A DNA stretch of 64,000 bases, taken from Paenibacillus silvisoli. Lineage in GTDB: Bacteria > Bacillota > Bacilli > Paenibacillales > Paenibacillaceae. Shown here one piece after another: positions 16,868-25,809 of the stretch. The notes under the pieces are model-generated. The model was not told where the DNA came from and searched no databases. It saw nothing but the letters and a program-made list of their open reading frames with translations. The DNA is taken from the NCBI RefSeq assembly GCF_030866765.1, contig NZ_CP133017.1:5932501-5996500 (forward strand), written 5' to 3'. The translations under genes were made by a program, and so were the position numbers. The stretch's first letter is position 1, and every line of letters begins with the position of its first letter.

Positions 16868-19663
16868 CTACCCCACGATCCGGGCCGTCAGCCCATCCGG
16901 TACGCGGACATAATCGAATACCCGCGCGCCTTGCTCGTCGGTATGCCATTTGACTTCGATGAGCCCCAGCGAATGCGGCACCGTACCCTCGGCTTCCGTG
17001 ACGTCCGCCGTCTGCACTCTGATGACGACTTCATCCGGCCGTTCGACGGTCGGCAGCTGAACGCCAAGCACCTGCGTGGACATGAAGTACGTCGGGCACG
17101 ACGACCAAGCGTGGCACAAGCTCTGATTCAAGTCGAAATACTCCGGCGTCTGCTTCAGCCCCTTCTGCAGGAACCAGCCCCAGCCCTGACGCATGATCCG
17201 CTCCGCCGTATCGGCAAGCCCGATCAAATACAGCCCCTCGAAAATATAGAACGAGAAACTAGGCGACACATACACGCCGTCCTCCGGCCCGTAGCCGTTC
17301 ACGAACAGCGATTTCAAATCGCGGCGAACATGGGCGCGCACAGGCTCCAGCTGCTCCGGCGTCAGCACGCCGGCGCGCGCCGCGAACAGGCTCGCGTGCG
17401 CCGAATGCGACAGCTTCCGATCGTTGTCGCTGTAGCAGCCGCGCTCGGCATCCCAGAACGTCTCGCGGATCGACCGCTCCAACACCGCGATCCGCCGCTC
17501 CAGCTCGACGGCTTCCGCCGGCCGGCCAATCACCGCAGCCAGCTTCGCCGCGCTCCGCAGCGCGATCAAGTAGGTGCAGCTGAACACGCAGTGGATGCCC
17601 GTAATGTTGAGATACCCCTCGACAATGGCGAGATCGCCGTGGAAGCCGCCGTAATGCGCCTTAATGCCGCGCTTGACGTCCCACTCCGCGTCGAGCAGCA
17701 TATCTTCGCGCTCGTCGGCCAGCTCGTGGAACCACGCCAAGTTATGCTGAATCGCATCCCAATACGTCTCAACCAGCGCCGCGTCCCCCGTTTGCGCATA
17801 GTACGCCCAGAAGCCTTCGAGCGCGTTCAACGCAAAATCCGAAATCGTATAGTCGCCCGTATTCGGATAAACGGCCCGGAACTTGCCGGTCGCGTCCGGC
17901 GATTGCCCCATCAGCTGAAGGCTGCGGCGCATCAAAGCATGATCGCCGAACACCGCCAAATTGTTATGGTACTGAATAATCGTGTCACGGATATACTGCC
18001 CGCGCTCGCGCGTCACGCAGTCCGTGTACGCATCCTCCATGTTCACGGCTTCCGTCCGCACGCCCATTTCCCAAATCTGCTCAAGCAGCGGATCGGAGCA
18101 GCGGAACGAGCCCTTCGTCTCCACCGGATAGCTCGCCGAGCTCAGCTCGAACGCCTTCAGGACGACATCCTGCACCGGCCCGCGTACCGTCAGCTGCACG
18201 TAGCGGAAGCCCCGCGGCTGCGTCAGCCGCCAGTCCAGCCGCGGGCTCCGCTCGTCCGCGTAAGCGCGGTCGCCGAGACCGTACCAATGGTAATGGCGCA
18301 AATGCTTACCGTCCGCATTCAAATGCTCGCCGTAGGTCAGATCGACCGTCGCGCCGCCTGCTCCTTCAAGAACAACCCGCGGTACTACCAAGCGAGTCAT
18401 GCCGAGATCAAGCAGCAGCGAGAATCCTGCAGGGTAATCCGCCAACGAGAAGACGCGTCCGGCCAGCTCTTCCACCTTCACCGACTCGAAAGCAAGGCCG
18501 TACGTATCCCAGCCGCTCGACATGGTCGGGCTTTCTCCGTGCTCGTCCGAAAGCACGTCTACCCAGCCGCCAACATCGGCCAAGTCGTCTTCCGCCGCGA
18601 AAGGCAGCTCCCGCCCGCTCAGCGCGGACGCATACTGCTCATGCGACACGATCGGCGAACGGCGGAACATCACGCCACGCCCGCCTTCCAGCTCGCGGTC
18701 CGCCGACACGACAAGACCGAAGCCCTCCGGCAGCGCGAGATAATGGTGATACATATCCTGAAGCGAATCGCATTTGGCAAAATAAGCGTTCCAGCCTTCG
18801 CGCAAGCTGACGCGATGGTTTAGACGCATGCTTTTGTCATCGGCATAGAGACCCGGCGCAACCGGCTCGCCATTGATCCAGCTGTTCTGATAGAACAGCC
18901 CGATCGTGACATCCGCGGCACGAGGCGAATAAATCCAAGTCTTCACCGTCATGAAGCGGCTCGTCTGATCCGCCTCATGAATCTCGTTCACATGCGGCAT
19001 CGGCACGCTGAACGAGCAAAGCAGCTCGCGCCGTTCAAGCGGCAGCGTGTGCAGCAGGCGCTCCGCCAACACCGGCGATCCCGACATATAAGGAATGCCG
19101 CGCGATTCCGCCTCGCCCCACGCCTCTTGATTCGCCAACGGAACGCCTGCTCCCCAGCCGCTGTCGTCGAACGAAAGCGCGTTCCAATCGCCGTTTTCCA
19201 AGCGCTGGTCGTAGCAATCGCCCGCTTTCAGAAATAAGCTCGGCTTGGCCGCATACCGATATGCCGCGGCAGGCGCAGCCTTCCAATCCGCCGTGCCCGT
19301 CGCTAGATTAATCCGCGAGCCGTCCGCCAGCGCAACCTCGCCCCAAGCGGCAAAACCGGCTTGCGAAAGCATCGTAATAAACGTTTTGTGCCCGACGTAA
19401 TTGACCTGCACCGCGATCACGTTGCGTCCTTCGCGCAGCAGCGCGCTCAAATCATGCGTATCGTACACCGGATGCTTCGGGTCGAAGCGAAGCGAGCCCA
19501 GCCGGATATATTCGCCATTCACATAGAGCTGGTACGTCGTATCGGCAAACAGATGAAGCAGCGCCTTCTCCGGCTTGCTCTTCAAGTCCAGCACCAGCCG
19601 GAACCGCGCATACAGATTACGTCCTTGCCCCGATTCGTCGTACCAAATTGCAGCAGCCTGCAT
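16868..19663 (-). CDS. Alpha-L-rhamnosidase-like glycoside hydrolase (GH78 type)
   Basis: The protein of 931 residues has N-terminal beta-sandwich modules and an (alpha/alpha)6 six-hairpin catalytic domain over about residues 500-860. The segment YTDCVTRERGQYIRD places acidic residues at D548, E553 and D560. That spacing (0, +5, +12) is the one I recall for the active-site D567/E572/D579 of Bacillus sp. GL1 RhaB. There is no signal peptide, so it should act inside the cell on imported rhamnosyl oligosaccharides or glycosides. I chose the ATG at 19663 with AAAAGG upstream over a GTG four codons earlier. It is the last gene of an operon with a Gfo oxidoreductase and an AraC regulator. Confidence 0.88.
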   Translation of the reverse strand: MQAAAIWYDESGQGRNLYARFRLVLDLKSKPEKALLHLFADTTYQLYVNGEYIRLGSLRFDPKHPVYDTHDLSALLREGRNVIAVQVNYVGHKTFITMLSQAGFAAWGEVALADGSRINLATGTADWKAAPAAAYRYAAKPSLFLKAGDCYDQRLENGDWNALSFDDSGWGAGVPLANQEAWGEAESRGIPYMSGSPVLAERLLHTLPLERRELLCSFSVPMPHVNEIHEADQTSRFMTVKTWIYSPRAADVTIGLFYQNSWINGEPVAPGLYADDKSMRLNHRVSLREGWNAYFAKCDSLQDMYHHYLALPEGFGLVVSADRELEGGRGVMFRRSPIVSHEQYASALSGRELPFAAEDDLADVGGWVDVLSDEHGESPTMSSGWDTYGLAFESVKVEELAGRVFSLADYPAGFSLLLDLGMTRLVVPRVVLEGAGGATVDLTYGEHLNADGKHLRHYHWYGLGDRAYADERSPRLDWRLTQPRGFRYVQLTVRGPVQDVVLKAFELSSASYPVETKGSFRCSDPLLEQIWEMGVRTEAVNMEDAYTDCVTRERGQYIRDTIIQYHNNLAVFGDHALMRRSLQLMGQSPDATGKFRAVYPNTGDYTISDFALNALEGFWAYYAQTGDAALVETYWDAIQHNLAWFHELADEREDMLLDAEWDVKRGIKAHYGGFHGDLAIVEGYLNITGIHCVFSCTYLIALRSAAKLAAVIGRPAEAVELERRIAVLERSIRETFWDAERGCYSDNDRKLSHSAHASLFAARAGVLTPEQLEPVRAHVRRDLKSLFVNGYGPEDGVYVSPSFSFYIFEGLYLIGLADTAERIMRQGWGWFLQKGLKQTPEYFDLNQSLCHAWSSCPTYFMSTQVLGVQLPTVERPDEVVIRVQTADVTEAEGTVPHSLGLIEVKWHTDEQGARVFDYVRVPDGLTARIVG

Positions 19664-19706
19664 GTAGTCACACACACCTTTTCCTAAAAGATTTTTTTTC
19701 TGTTCG

Positions 19707-20711
19707 CTATTCGTAATTCAGCTGTTTGCCGTTCTCATCCGCCGATCGCATAACCTGCTCAACGAGCCGCAAGCTTCGCAGCCCTTCCCGGATCGGACAA
19801 ACCTCCGCTCCTTCGCCGCGCAGCGCCGCGATGAACGCATCCGTCTCGGCCGCGTAAACGTCCAGCTCCGCGTCAATCTCGCGCCGAACCGGCTCGGCCC
19901 CGCCCGTAAAAATAAATTCCGCCTTATTCGAGCCCTTGAAATGAGCGGTCAGCTTCGTGCAAATGATCGTGAAGCTGCTGTTCCACTCGCCCGGAACGGC
20001 GTTGTTCGAAGCGGTAATGGACGCCATCGCCCCGGAGGCGAAGCGGATGACCGCCGCGCTCGTATCCTCGACCGTGTAGCCCTCCGCTTCTTGATGGTTC
20101 AAGTTCGCCGTATAGCCGGTTACCCGCTCCGGCGTTCCGAGGAACAGCATCGCCAGGTCATACGTATGGATGGCTTGTTCAAACACTTGACCGCCCGACA
20201 AGCTGCGATCCCTCCACCAAGGCGAATGCAGCGAATTGCAATCGTACCGGCCGTCGAATAACGTTGGCACGCCGGCAGTTCCGTCGTCGATCAATCGCTT
20301 CAGCTCCAGCACCGCGGCCCCGAACCGGTTGTGGTAGCCGACTTGCGACACGACTCCCGCTTCTTCTATGGCGGTAACCATTCGCCCGGCAATGTCCGTA
20401 TTCAGCGCGATCGGCTTCTCAATGAAAACCGCCGCGCCTTTGCGTGCCGCAGCCTCTACTTGCCCATGGTGGGCATACGGCGGCAGGCAAATATAGACCG
20501 CATCCAGCGTCTCGCCGTCCAGCATGGCGTTAAAATCTTCATAAGCGCGAGCCGCCCCGCCGGTATGAGCCGCGCAAAAAGCCTCCGCCTTCTCTATCGT
20601 CGTGCCGCACGCCGCCGTTACCTCAACGCCTGGTATATTCAGCAAATGCTTGGCGTGTATCTGTCCCATCATGCCCGTTCCTGCAATGCCGACTCGAATC
20701 GTTTGTGTCAT
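19707..20711 (-). CDS. Gfo/Idh/MocA-family oxidoreductase
   Basis: The 334-residue protein starts with a Rossmann motif, VGIAGTGMMGQIHAKHL, and has the family motif FIEKPIALNTDIA. The GYHNRFGAAV and EQAIHTYDLAMLF segments are typical of the catalytic domain. It should be a cytoplasmic NAD(P)-dependent dehydrogenase of a sugar, sugar acid or glycoside. It lies between the AraC regulator (22-nt gap) and the rhamnosidase (43-nt gap), all on one strand, so it probably works on the rhamnosylated substrate or its products. A GGAGG site precedes the ATG. Confidence 0.9.
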   Translation of the reverse strand: MTQTIRVGIAGTGMMGQIHAKHLLNIPGVEVTAACGTTIEKAEAFCAAHTGGAARAYEDFNAMLDGETLDAVYICLPPYAHHGQVEAAARKGAAVFIEKPIALNTDIAGRMVTAIEEAGVVSQVGYHNRFGAAVLELKRLIDDGTAGVPTLFDGRYDCNSLHSPWWRDRSLSGGQVFEQAIHTYDLAMLFLGTPERVTGYTANLNHQEAEGYTVEDTSAAVIRFASGAMASITASNNAVPGEWNSSFTIICTKLTAHFKGSNKAEFIFTGGAEPVRREIDAELDVYAAETDAFIAALRGEGAEVCPIREGLRSLRLVEQVMRSADENGKQLNYE

Positions 20712-20733
20712 CGCGATCGATCCTCCATCTTGT

Positions 20734-21597
20734 TTATGGAATTAAACCGCCAGCGCCGCCGGACACCCGGCTGTTCCGGTATTTGAGCGGCGAAAGGCCG
20801 GTTTTGCTTTTGAAAAACCGGGAAAAATCATCGATATCCTCATACCCTGTCAAACGCGCGATTTCCGCGATCGGACGGCTTTCCGTCTCCAGCAGCTGGA
20901 TCGCTTTGCGCAGGCGAAGCTGCAGCTGAAGCTTGGTCGGCGTTATGCCGAACAGCTTCTTGAAGCGCTCCGCGATATACGTCGGATGCATGAAGTAGCG
21001 GCCGCCAAGATCGGCCAGGTCGATCCGCCGCTCCGGGTTGTCGAGCAGCTCCGCCAGTATGCTCATGAAAGGATCGGAATGCTCCACCTTCTGCTGCACA
21101 TCGGGGTGATGAATCGCCGCGTCGATCAGCATCGCGACAAGCTCCAGCGCCTTGGCCTTCTTCATCAGGCTGTCCGACAGCGTAGCCATTCCTTCCGCGA
21201 TGCGGCTGTACTCGTGAAACGCCGTTTCGAACCTCTCGGGCTGGGGCAGGCGAAAAATAACCGGAAACCGGAACGCCTGAAGCGCGTCGATGCTGCCCGC
21301 GATGTGGAGCGTAAAATGCCACCACAGAAATTCCGTCACCTCATCCGTATCCTTCACGTGGTCGTGCACCTCATACGGAGGGATGAACACCACGTCGCCG
21401 GGACCGGCAAAATAATCTTTGCCCCCGATCCTCAGCCTGCAGGTGCCTAGTTTAATATAAGAGACGACGTAGCAAGGCAGCTTGCGGTTCACCTGCTGCA
21501 TTTCGGTACGCCGGTGCAAATCGTGGCCCTGCATGTGCAAGGAAGCCTTCTCCATCAGCGCGAGCCACGGGTTATCTTTTAGGTCATGACCATTCAC
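20734..21597 (-). CDS. AraC-family transcriptional regulator with cupin sensor domain
   Basis: The protein has an N-terminal AraC-binding cupin (CRLRIGGKDYFAGPGDVVFI, PPYEVHDH) and a C-terminal double helix-turn-helix (IDLADLGGRYFMHPTYIAER and IARLTGYEDIDDFSRFF). I chose a GTG start at 21597 because AAGGTGG stands 8-9 nt upstream. A TTG 15 codons earlier has no ribosome binding site and overlaps a good TATAAT box (21634-21639). It heads the operon with the dehydrogenase and rhamnosidase and probably activates it in response to a sugar. Confidence 0.87.
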   Translation of the reverse strand: MNGHDLKDNPWLALMEKASLHMQGHDLHRRTEMQQVNRKLPCYVVSYIKLGTCRLRIGGKDYFAGPGDVVFIPPYEVHDHVKDTDEVTEFLWWHFTLHIAGSIDALQAFRFPVIFRLPQPERFETAFHEYSRIAEGMATLSDSLMKKAKALELVAMLIDAAIHHPDVQQKVEHSDPFMSILAELLDNPERRIDLADLGGRYFMHPTYIAERFKKLFGITPTKLQLQLRLRKAIQLLETESRPIAEIARLTGYEDIDDFSRFFKSKTGLSPLKYRNSRVSGGAGGLIP

Positions 21598-21633
21598 GTT
21601 TCCATTCCACCTTGCATGCACGCTTGTCTCTCT

Positions 21634-21639
21634 ATTATA
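21634..21639 (-). promoter_or_regulatory. Candidate -10 box for the AraC/dehydrogenase/rhamnosidase operon
   Basis: On the minus strand TATAAT preceded by TTTG lies 37 bp upstream of the chosen GTG start. No good -35 box is visible at 16-18 bp, which would suit an activator-dependent promoter. Confidence 0.4.
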
Positions 21640-21720
21640 CAAACGGCCTATTCTGCCTCGTGAGTGAATTCTGTCTGTTCAGGGGGGATTTCCGTCCACT
21701 GTTGCAGCTGCCTAGGTACG

Positions 21721-21749
21721 AAAAAAGCCCCGGCGTCACCGCCGGAGCC
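21721..21749 (-). terminator. Rho-independent terminator after the medium-chain dehydrogenase gene
   Basis: On the minus strand a GC-rich stem (GGCTCCGGCG against CGCCGGGGC, loop GTGA) is followed by TTTTTT. It isolates the dehydrogenase gene from the AraC operon downstream. Confidence 0.85.
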
Positions 21750-21768
21750 TCGGCATTCCAGCCGCCCG

Positions 21769-22815
21769 TTAAAATTGAAGCACGACCTGCAAGGACGGCT
21801 CCGTATTGGCATCAAGCATCCGGTACGCCTCCGCCGCTTGCTCGAACGCGATCCGGTGCGTGACCAGCTCGGCCAGCTTGAGCTTGCCGGACAGCGCCAG
21901 CTGCATGACGGTCCGCTCCATGCGCAGCCGGTCCCAGCGGTTGGTCAGTCCAAGATTAATGCCGCTAATTTGCGAGCCGATCAGCTGGATGCGGTTATGG
22001 TGGAACTCTTCGCCAAGGTAGAGATCCTTCGCTCCGCCTTGGTAGAATCCAGCCGTTACGACCCGGCCGTTATAGGCAACGGAACGGATCGCCTCGTGAA
22101 GCGCGCCTGCCGCACCCGAGATTTCAATGGCGACGTCCGCGCCGCGTCCGCCCGTAAGCGCCTTGACTTGAGCCGCCGCATCGACGCCGCGCGAGTTGAT
22201 CGTATGCGCCGCGCCGAGACGCTCGGAGAAGCCGAGCCGATAGTCGTCCAGATCGACCGCCACGACGTCCGCGCCGTTCAGCCGCGCCAGCTGAGCGACA
22301 AGCTGCCCCGGCACGCCTTGGCCGAACACCACAACCGTCTCCCCAATGTGAATGTCGGCGTCCAAAATCGCATTCAGCGCGATCGCGCCCATCTGCGAGT
22401 AGATGCCTGCCACCGGATCAAGCCCTTCCGGCAGCAAATGGTCGCGCGCGAAGCTGTCGGTCACGACATGCATGCCTTTATGTCCCCAAGTGCCGTACAC
22501 GACATCGCCTTCTTTAATGCCGCTAACGTTCGGGCCCAGCTCCGAGACGACGCCGACTTCTTCATAGCCCCAGCATCCCCGGACAGGGTACAGCGACGGC
22601 GCCTCTTCGGTACGATCCAAGAACAGGCGCGTCTCCGCTTCGAACTTCTTTCTCACGAACGGATTGATGCCCCGGTAAGCCGTCAGCTGCGTTCCCGCGC
22701 TAATGCCGGAGTACAGCGTCGACAGCCTGACTTCGCCCTCTCCAAGCGGCTGCTCCTCCAATTCCGCAAACGTGACTTCCTTCGGTGCGCTAAAATCCAA
22801 CCGCAATGCCGCCAT
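21769..22815 (-). CDS. Medium-chain dehydrogenase/reductase of the SGISAGT (BchC-like) type
   Basis: The 348-residue protein has the MDR fold with a GroES-like N-terminal half and a Rossmann domain (VVVFGQGVPGQLVAQLARL, VVAVDLDDYRLGF). The usual catalytic cysteine region is replaced by YSGISAGTQ, and no structural zinc cysteine cluster is present. This subgroup is often labelled zinc-type alcohol dehydrogenase-like. It probably oxidises a sugar or polyol hydroxyl with NAD(P). It stands alone between a long upstream spacer and a terminator. Confidence 0.85.
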   Translation of the reverse strand: MAALRLDFSAPKEVTFAELEEQPLGEGEVRLSTLYSGISAGTQLTAYRGINPFVRKKFEAETRLFLDRTEEAPSLYPVRGCWGYEEVGVVSELGPNVSGIKEGDVVYGTWGHKGMHVVTDSFARDHLLPEGLDPVAGIYSQMGAIALNAILDADIHIGETVVVFGQGVPGQLVAQLARLNGADVVAVDLDDYRLGFSERLGAAHTINSRGVDAAAQVKALTGGRGADVAIEISGAAGALHEAIRSVAYNGRVVTAGFYQGGAKDLYLGEEFHHNRIQLIGSQISGINLGLTNRWDRLRMERTVMQLALSGKLKLAELVTHRIAFEQAAEAYRMLDANTEPSLQVVLQF

Positions 22816-22954
22816 CCTCGCCAGCCCCTTCCATTCAGCTATTTTCCGCGAAACCTGATGCTATCGTAGCACTCGGCCCAGGGATGCTCAATCTCCGAAT
22901 ACCAGCGTTTTTTGTCATTTCTACATATCGATTGCGATCGTATTGGACGGACCG

Positions 22955-23710
22955 TTAAAATCTTGGAAAGAAGCCAACCAGTTGATCGTCAACGGGATTC
23001 ATCACGATGACGATCGGGCCGAGAAGCCCGTCGTTCGTTGTCTTGAACGTGACCGTAACCAGCCGATGATAGCGCAGCTCCGAACGATCCGAATTGGGCA
23101 CGAGCCAATGGTCCCCGCGGAGCAAAACCATCGTTGTCACTTCGGCATCTTCCGGCTTGATGGACGTTTCGCCGCGCTGCGCCTCGTCAAGCATCGCCCA
23201 CGCCTTCTCCCGATAGTCCGCTTTCCCTTTCTCGGACAGGTCGACCGCCTTGTTCGGCTCTTCAGCGAAGACCCGGACATCATGCATCGCTTTCGCGACG
23301 CGGTCTTGCTTCTGCTTGTTCCTCGAAATCGAATATAACACCAGATTGTTGATTTGATAGCGGGTATGCGCAATGACGTCCGCGGCCGCCGTCTTCTCCT
23401 CGAAATCTTTCACGCCCTTAATCGCATCGCTGGAGGAAGCATACACATAGATGCTGAGCGTCTGTTCCGTATCGACGACATAGCGGCTCGGCTTGACCTC
23501 GTTGTAAGCTCGGGCGAATACCGAGTCCCGATTTTCATCCTCATTAATCGGCGTGGTCGGGATGCCGTAATGCGCAACGATCGACTTCACATCATCGAGC
23601 GTGACGATCGTTTCTTTCTCTTTGCACCCGGACAAGCCGAACGCCAACAGCAGCGCGAGGATCAGCATGACGCCTTGCCTGGCAGCTCTAAAATGCCCCT
23701 TGAAAGTCAT
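22955..23710 (-). CDS. Lipoprotein of unknown function
   Basis: The protein of 251 residues has a signal peptide ending in lipobox LSGC (MLILALLLAFGLSGCKEK) and then a charged, mostly alpha/beta domain that I do not recognise. I chose the ATG at 23710 because a GGGGGTG site precedes it and the signal peptide then starts correctly. A longer frame to 23779 overlaps the upstream gene. It follows the beta-propeller/stalk protein by 20 nt, so both are probably cell-surface proteins made together. Confidence 0.78.
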   Translation of the reverse strand: MTFKGHFRAARQGVMLILALLLAFGLSGCKEKETIVTLDDVKSIVAHYGIPTTPINEDENRDSVFARAYNEVKPSRYVVDTEQTLSIYVYASSSDAIKGVKDFEEKTAAADVIAHTRYQINNLVLYSISRNKQKQDRVAKAMHDVRVFAEEPNKAVDLSEKGKADYREKAWAMLDEAQRGETSIKPEDAEVTTMVLLRGDHWLVPNSDRSELRYHRLVTVTFKTTNDGLLGPIVIVMNPVDDQLVGFFPRF

Positions 23711-23730
23711 GTGCTCACCCCCCGCTCGGC

Positions 23731-25452
23731 TTACGACAGCTTCGTGCTCACTTCCACCGTTCGCGTCCCCGCGTTCCAAGCCACCTTAATGCCGAGCAGC
23801 TTGCCGATATCGCCGACCGGCACGTACAAGCTTCCGCTCAGCACGACTGGCGCAAAGGATAGCGGGGTTTGCTCGCCTCCGCCGCTTGCCTGCGCGAAAG
23901 CCGCGCCTTCCTTAAGCGTAAACGAGCGGTCGCCGTACGTGACGGTAATCTGCTTCGTTTGCGCGTTATAGCCCGTTTTGGCGCCGACCTGGTCCAGCAG
24001 GAAGCGGAGCGGCACCAGCATCCGGTTGCTTGCGGTCATCATGCTCGGCTCGAACGTTTTCTTCTGGCCATTCACGGTAAGCGAAGCATCGGCCTTCATG
24101 AACGCACCAGAGCCGGGCCCGTTGCTGTCGGCTGCTTTGCGCAGCTCGGCCGGCAGCGCGAACGCGTAGAGCTTCCCTTCCGCCTGCGCGAGCAGCTTTC
24201 CACCCGCCACCTGAAACGGCGCGTAGCTGCGGGCCGCCGTCTGGAAGCGGAAAAGCGCCTTGCCGGTCGCTACGTTCAGCGCGTAAATTTCGCCATCGGT
24301 CTGCCCGACGTAAAGGCCCGAATCGATCAGATCGACCCGGCTGGCCGGATTGTCCAATCCCCCGAGGTACACCTGCGACTTGTCGAACAGCTTGCGCATT
24401 TGCAGCCCGATATTATCGCGATTTTTGAAAATCAGCTTTCCGTTGTACGGACCGGCAATCCAGGCGTTCTCGCCATAGTAGATCTCCGGTTTGACGGCCG
24501 CCGGGTCGGCGTTCAAGTTGTATTTGTACACCTCGTTGTCCTTCGTCCCGACGTAAACGTCGCTGCCGTCAATCGCGACATGGGTCGCATACTGGTACAT
24601 CGGATCCTCGCCCTGCTTCACGGGGACGAACGATTTCGTATCCACGACGCTGCCCGAGCTCAGATCGACGACATCCAGATCGACGAGATATTTGGTCGTA
24701 TCGCTCTTCGGCCAATCGTTAACAAAATAGAGCTTCCCCCCGTCGACCTTGAGCACATGGGAGTGGCTGCCCGGCAGCCTCCAAATCGTTTTGCCGGTCG
24801 CCTCGTCAATGGCGTACGTCGTCGTGACCGTGATCGCGCCGGATTCCATGGCCATCACGAGGAGCTTGTTCCCGACCTTCGTCGGGATGCCGTTCACGTC
24901 GGTATTGCGCCATTTTGCCTGCCCCGAGGCGAGGTTAACGGCGGCAAGTCCTTGCGAAGACGCATAGTAAAGCGTGCTGCCCTCCACCTTGAACTGGCTG
25001 AAGCCGGATTTATTGCTTGCCTGGTAGACGCGCTTCGATGCGCCCGTGCGAGTATCCAACCGATACACGGCGCCGTCTTGGCCTCCCGCATACAGCTGGC
25101 CGCCCGCTTCTTGAATCGTTCCGGCCTGCAGCTTCGTGCCGAAGGACCACAGCAGCTTGCCGGTGTCGAGGCTGCGTGCCTGCAGCACGCCGCCCTTGAT
25201 GAGATAAAACGCGCCGTCGACCGTGACCACCGGCGGCTGGTAGCTGTTCTCTATCGTCGGCTTGTCCAGGTCGACCGTCCAGACCGGCTTGGCGTAAGGG
25301 ACTTTATTCAACACGCTCGGCGCTGTCTCGGCGTCGTAGCTCGCATTCGGCTGTGCGGACGCGGCGAAAACGGCCGTGCCCGCGTAGGATGCGATAAGCC
25401 CGGCAGCCATCAGCGCCAGCGCGGTACGTTTCCATGGTTTTAGATTCAACAT
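23731..25452 (-). CDS. Secreted PQQ-like beta-propeller protein with C-terminal copper-amine-oxidase-like stalk domain
   Basis: The 573-residue protein has a signal peptide (about residues 1-31, ending TAVFAASA). WD/PQQ-like beta-propeller repeats follow over about 60-435, with blades marked by GKLLWSFG, GQAKWRNT, GKTIWRLPG and GKALFRFQ. A Cu_amine_oxidN1 stalk domain lies over about 450-570 (MLVPLRFLLDQVGAKTGYN and LYVPVGDIGKLLGIKVAWN). No quinoprotein catalytic residues are evident, so it is more likely a surface binding or scaffold protein. Such stalk domains are common on Paenibacillus exoproteins. It is followed by a lipoprotein gene. Confidence 0.85.
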   Translation of the reverse strand: MLNLKPWKRTALALMAAGLIASYAGTAVFAASAQPNASYDAETAPSVLNKVPYAKPVWTVDLDKPTIENSYQPPVVTVDGAFYLIKGGVLQARSLDTGKLLWSFGTKLQAGTIQEAGGQLYAGGQDGAVYRLDTRTGASKRVYQASNKSGFSQFKVEGSTLYYASSQGLAAVNLASGQAKWRNTDVNGIPTKVGNKLLVMAMESGAITVTTTYAIDEATGKTIWRLPGSHSHVLKVDGGKLYFVNDWPKSDTTKYLVDLDVVDLSSGSVVDTKSFVPVKQGEDPMYQYATHVAIDGSDVYVGTKDNEVYKYNLNADPAAVKPEIYYGENAWIAGPYNGKLIFKNRDNIGLQMRKLFDKSQVYLGGLDNPASRVDLIDSGLYVGQTDGEIYALNVATGKALFRFQTAARSYAPFQVAGGKLLAQAEGKLYAFALPAELRKAADSNGPGSGAFMKADASLTVNGQKKTFEPSMMTASNRMLVPLRFLLDQVGAKTGYNAQTKQITVTYGDRSFTLKEGAAFAQASGGGEQTPLSFAPVVLSGSLYVPVGDIGKLLGIKVAWNAGTRTVEVSTKLS

Positions 25453-25637
25453 TGCAGCTTGCTCCTCTCTAATGGCGAATCGTCACCTCTATAGACGGGA
25501 GGAGCGCGGAAAAGTTACAGGGGATGGGAAAAAGGATGAGGTGATCGGCTGTTTCGAACCCGAAGCTGCCGGTCGGATCGAGTACGATTAATCTATTATT
25601 TCTCTCACCGCCTATTTTTGCATAGCTTACATTCGAA

Positions 25638-25809
25638 GAGACGCCTTCGCAGGCGTCTCCAACGTGTCGAGCAGAGCATTTGATTCTAACGGACACTGGT
25701 GACCGTTAGAGAGCTGATCTCGCGATATTGAGATTATAACGGACATCCATGACCGTTAAAATCGAAATTCACCTTTTTAGCTCGGCTAACGGACACGGAT
25801 GTCCGTTAG
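25638..25809. repeat. Array of palindromes at 50-bp intervals
   Basis: Three copies of a palindrome with TAACGGACA and GACCGTTA/TGTCCGTTA arms start their TAACGG at 25687, 25737 and 25787, exactly 50 bp apart. The third has perfect 10-bp arms and a 4-nt loop, and contains the TAA stop codon of the next gene. A fourth, unrelated perfect hairpin (GAGACGCCT, loop TCGC, AGGCGTCTC) is centred 49 bp to the left. The array fills half of the 353-bp gap 25453-25805. I see nothing else in that gap. Confidence 0.85.

Noticed and set aside
16766..18823. 685-codon open frame on the plus strand
   Set aside because: It is antisense to the GH78-like gene and is Arg/His-rich, as expected for a shadow of a GC-rich gene. 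It has no family similarity.
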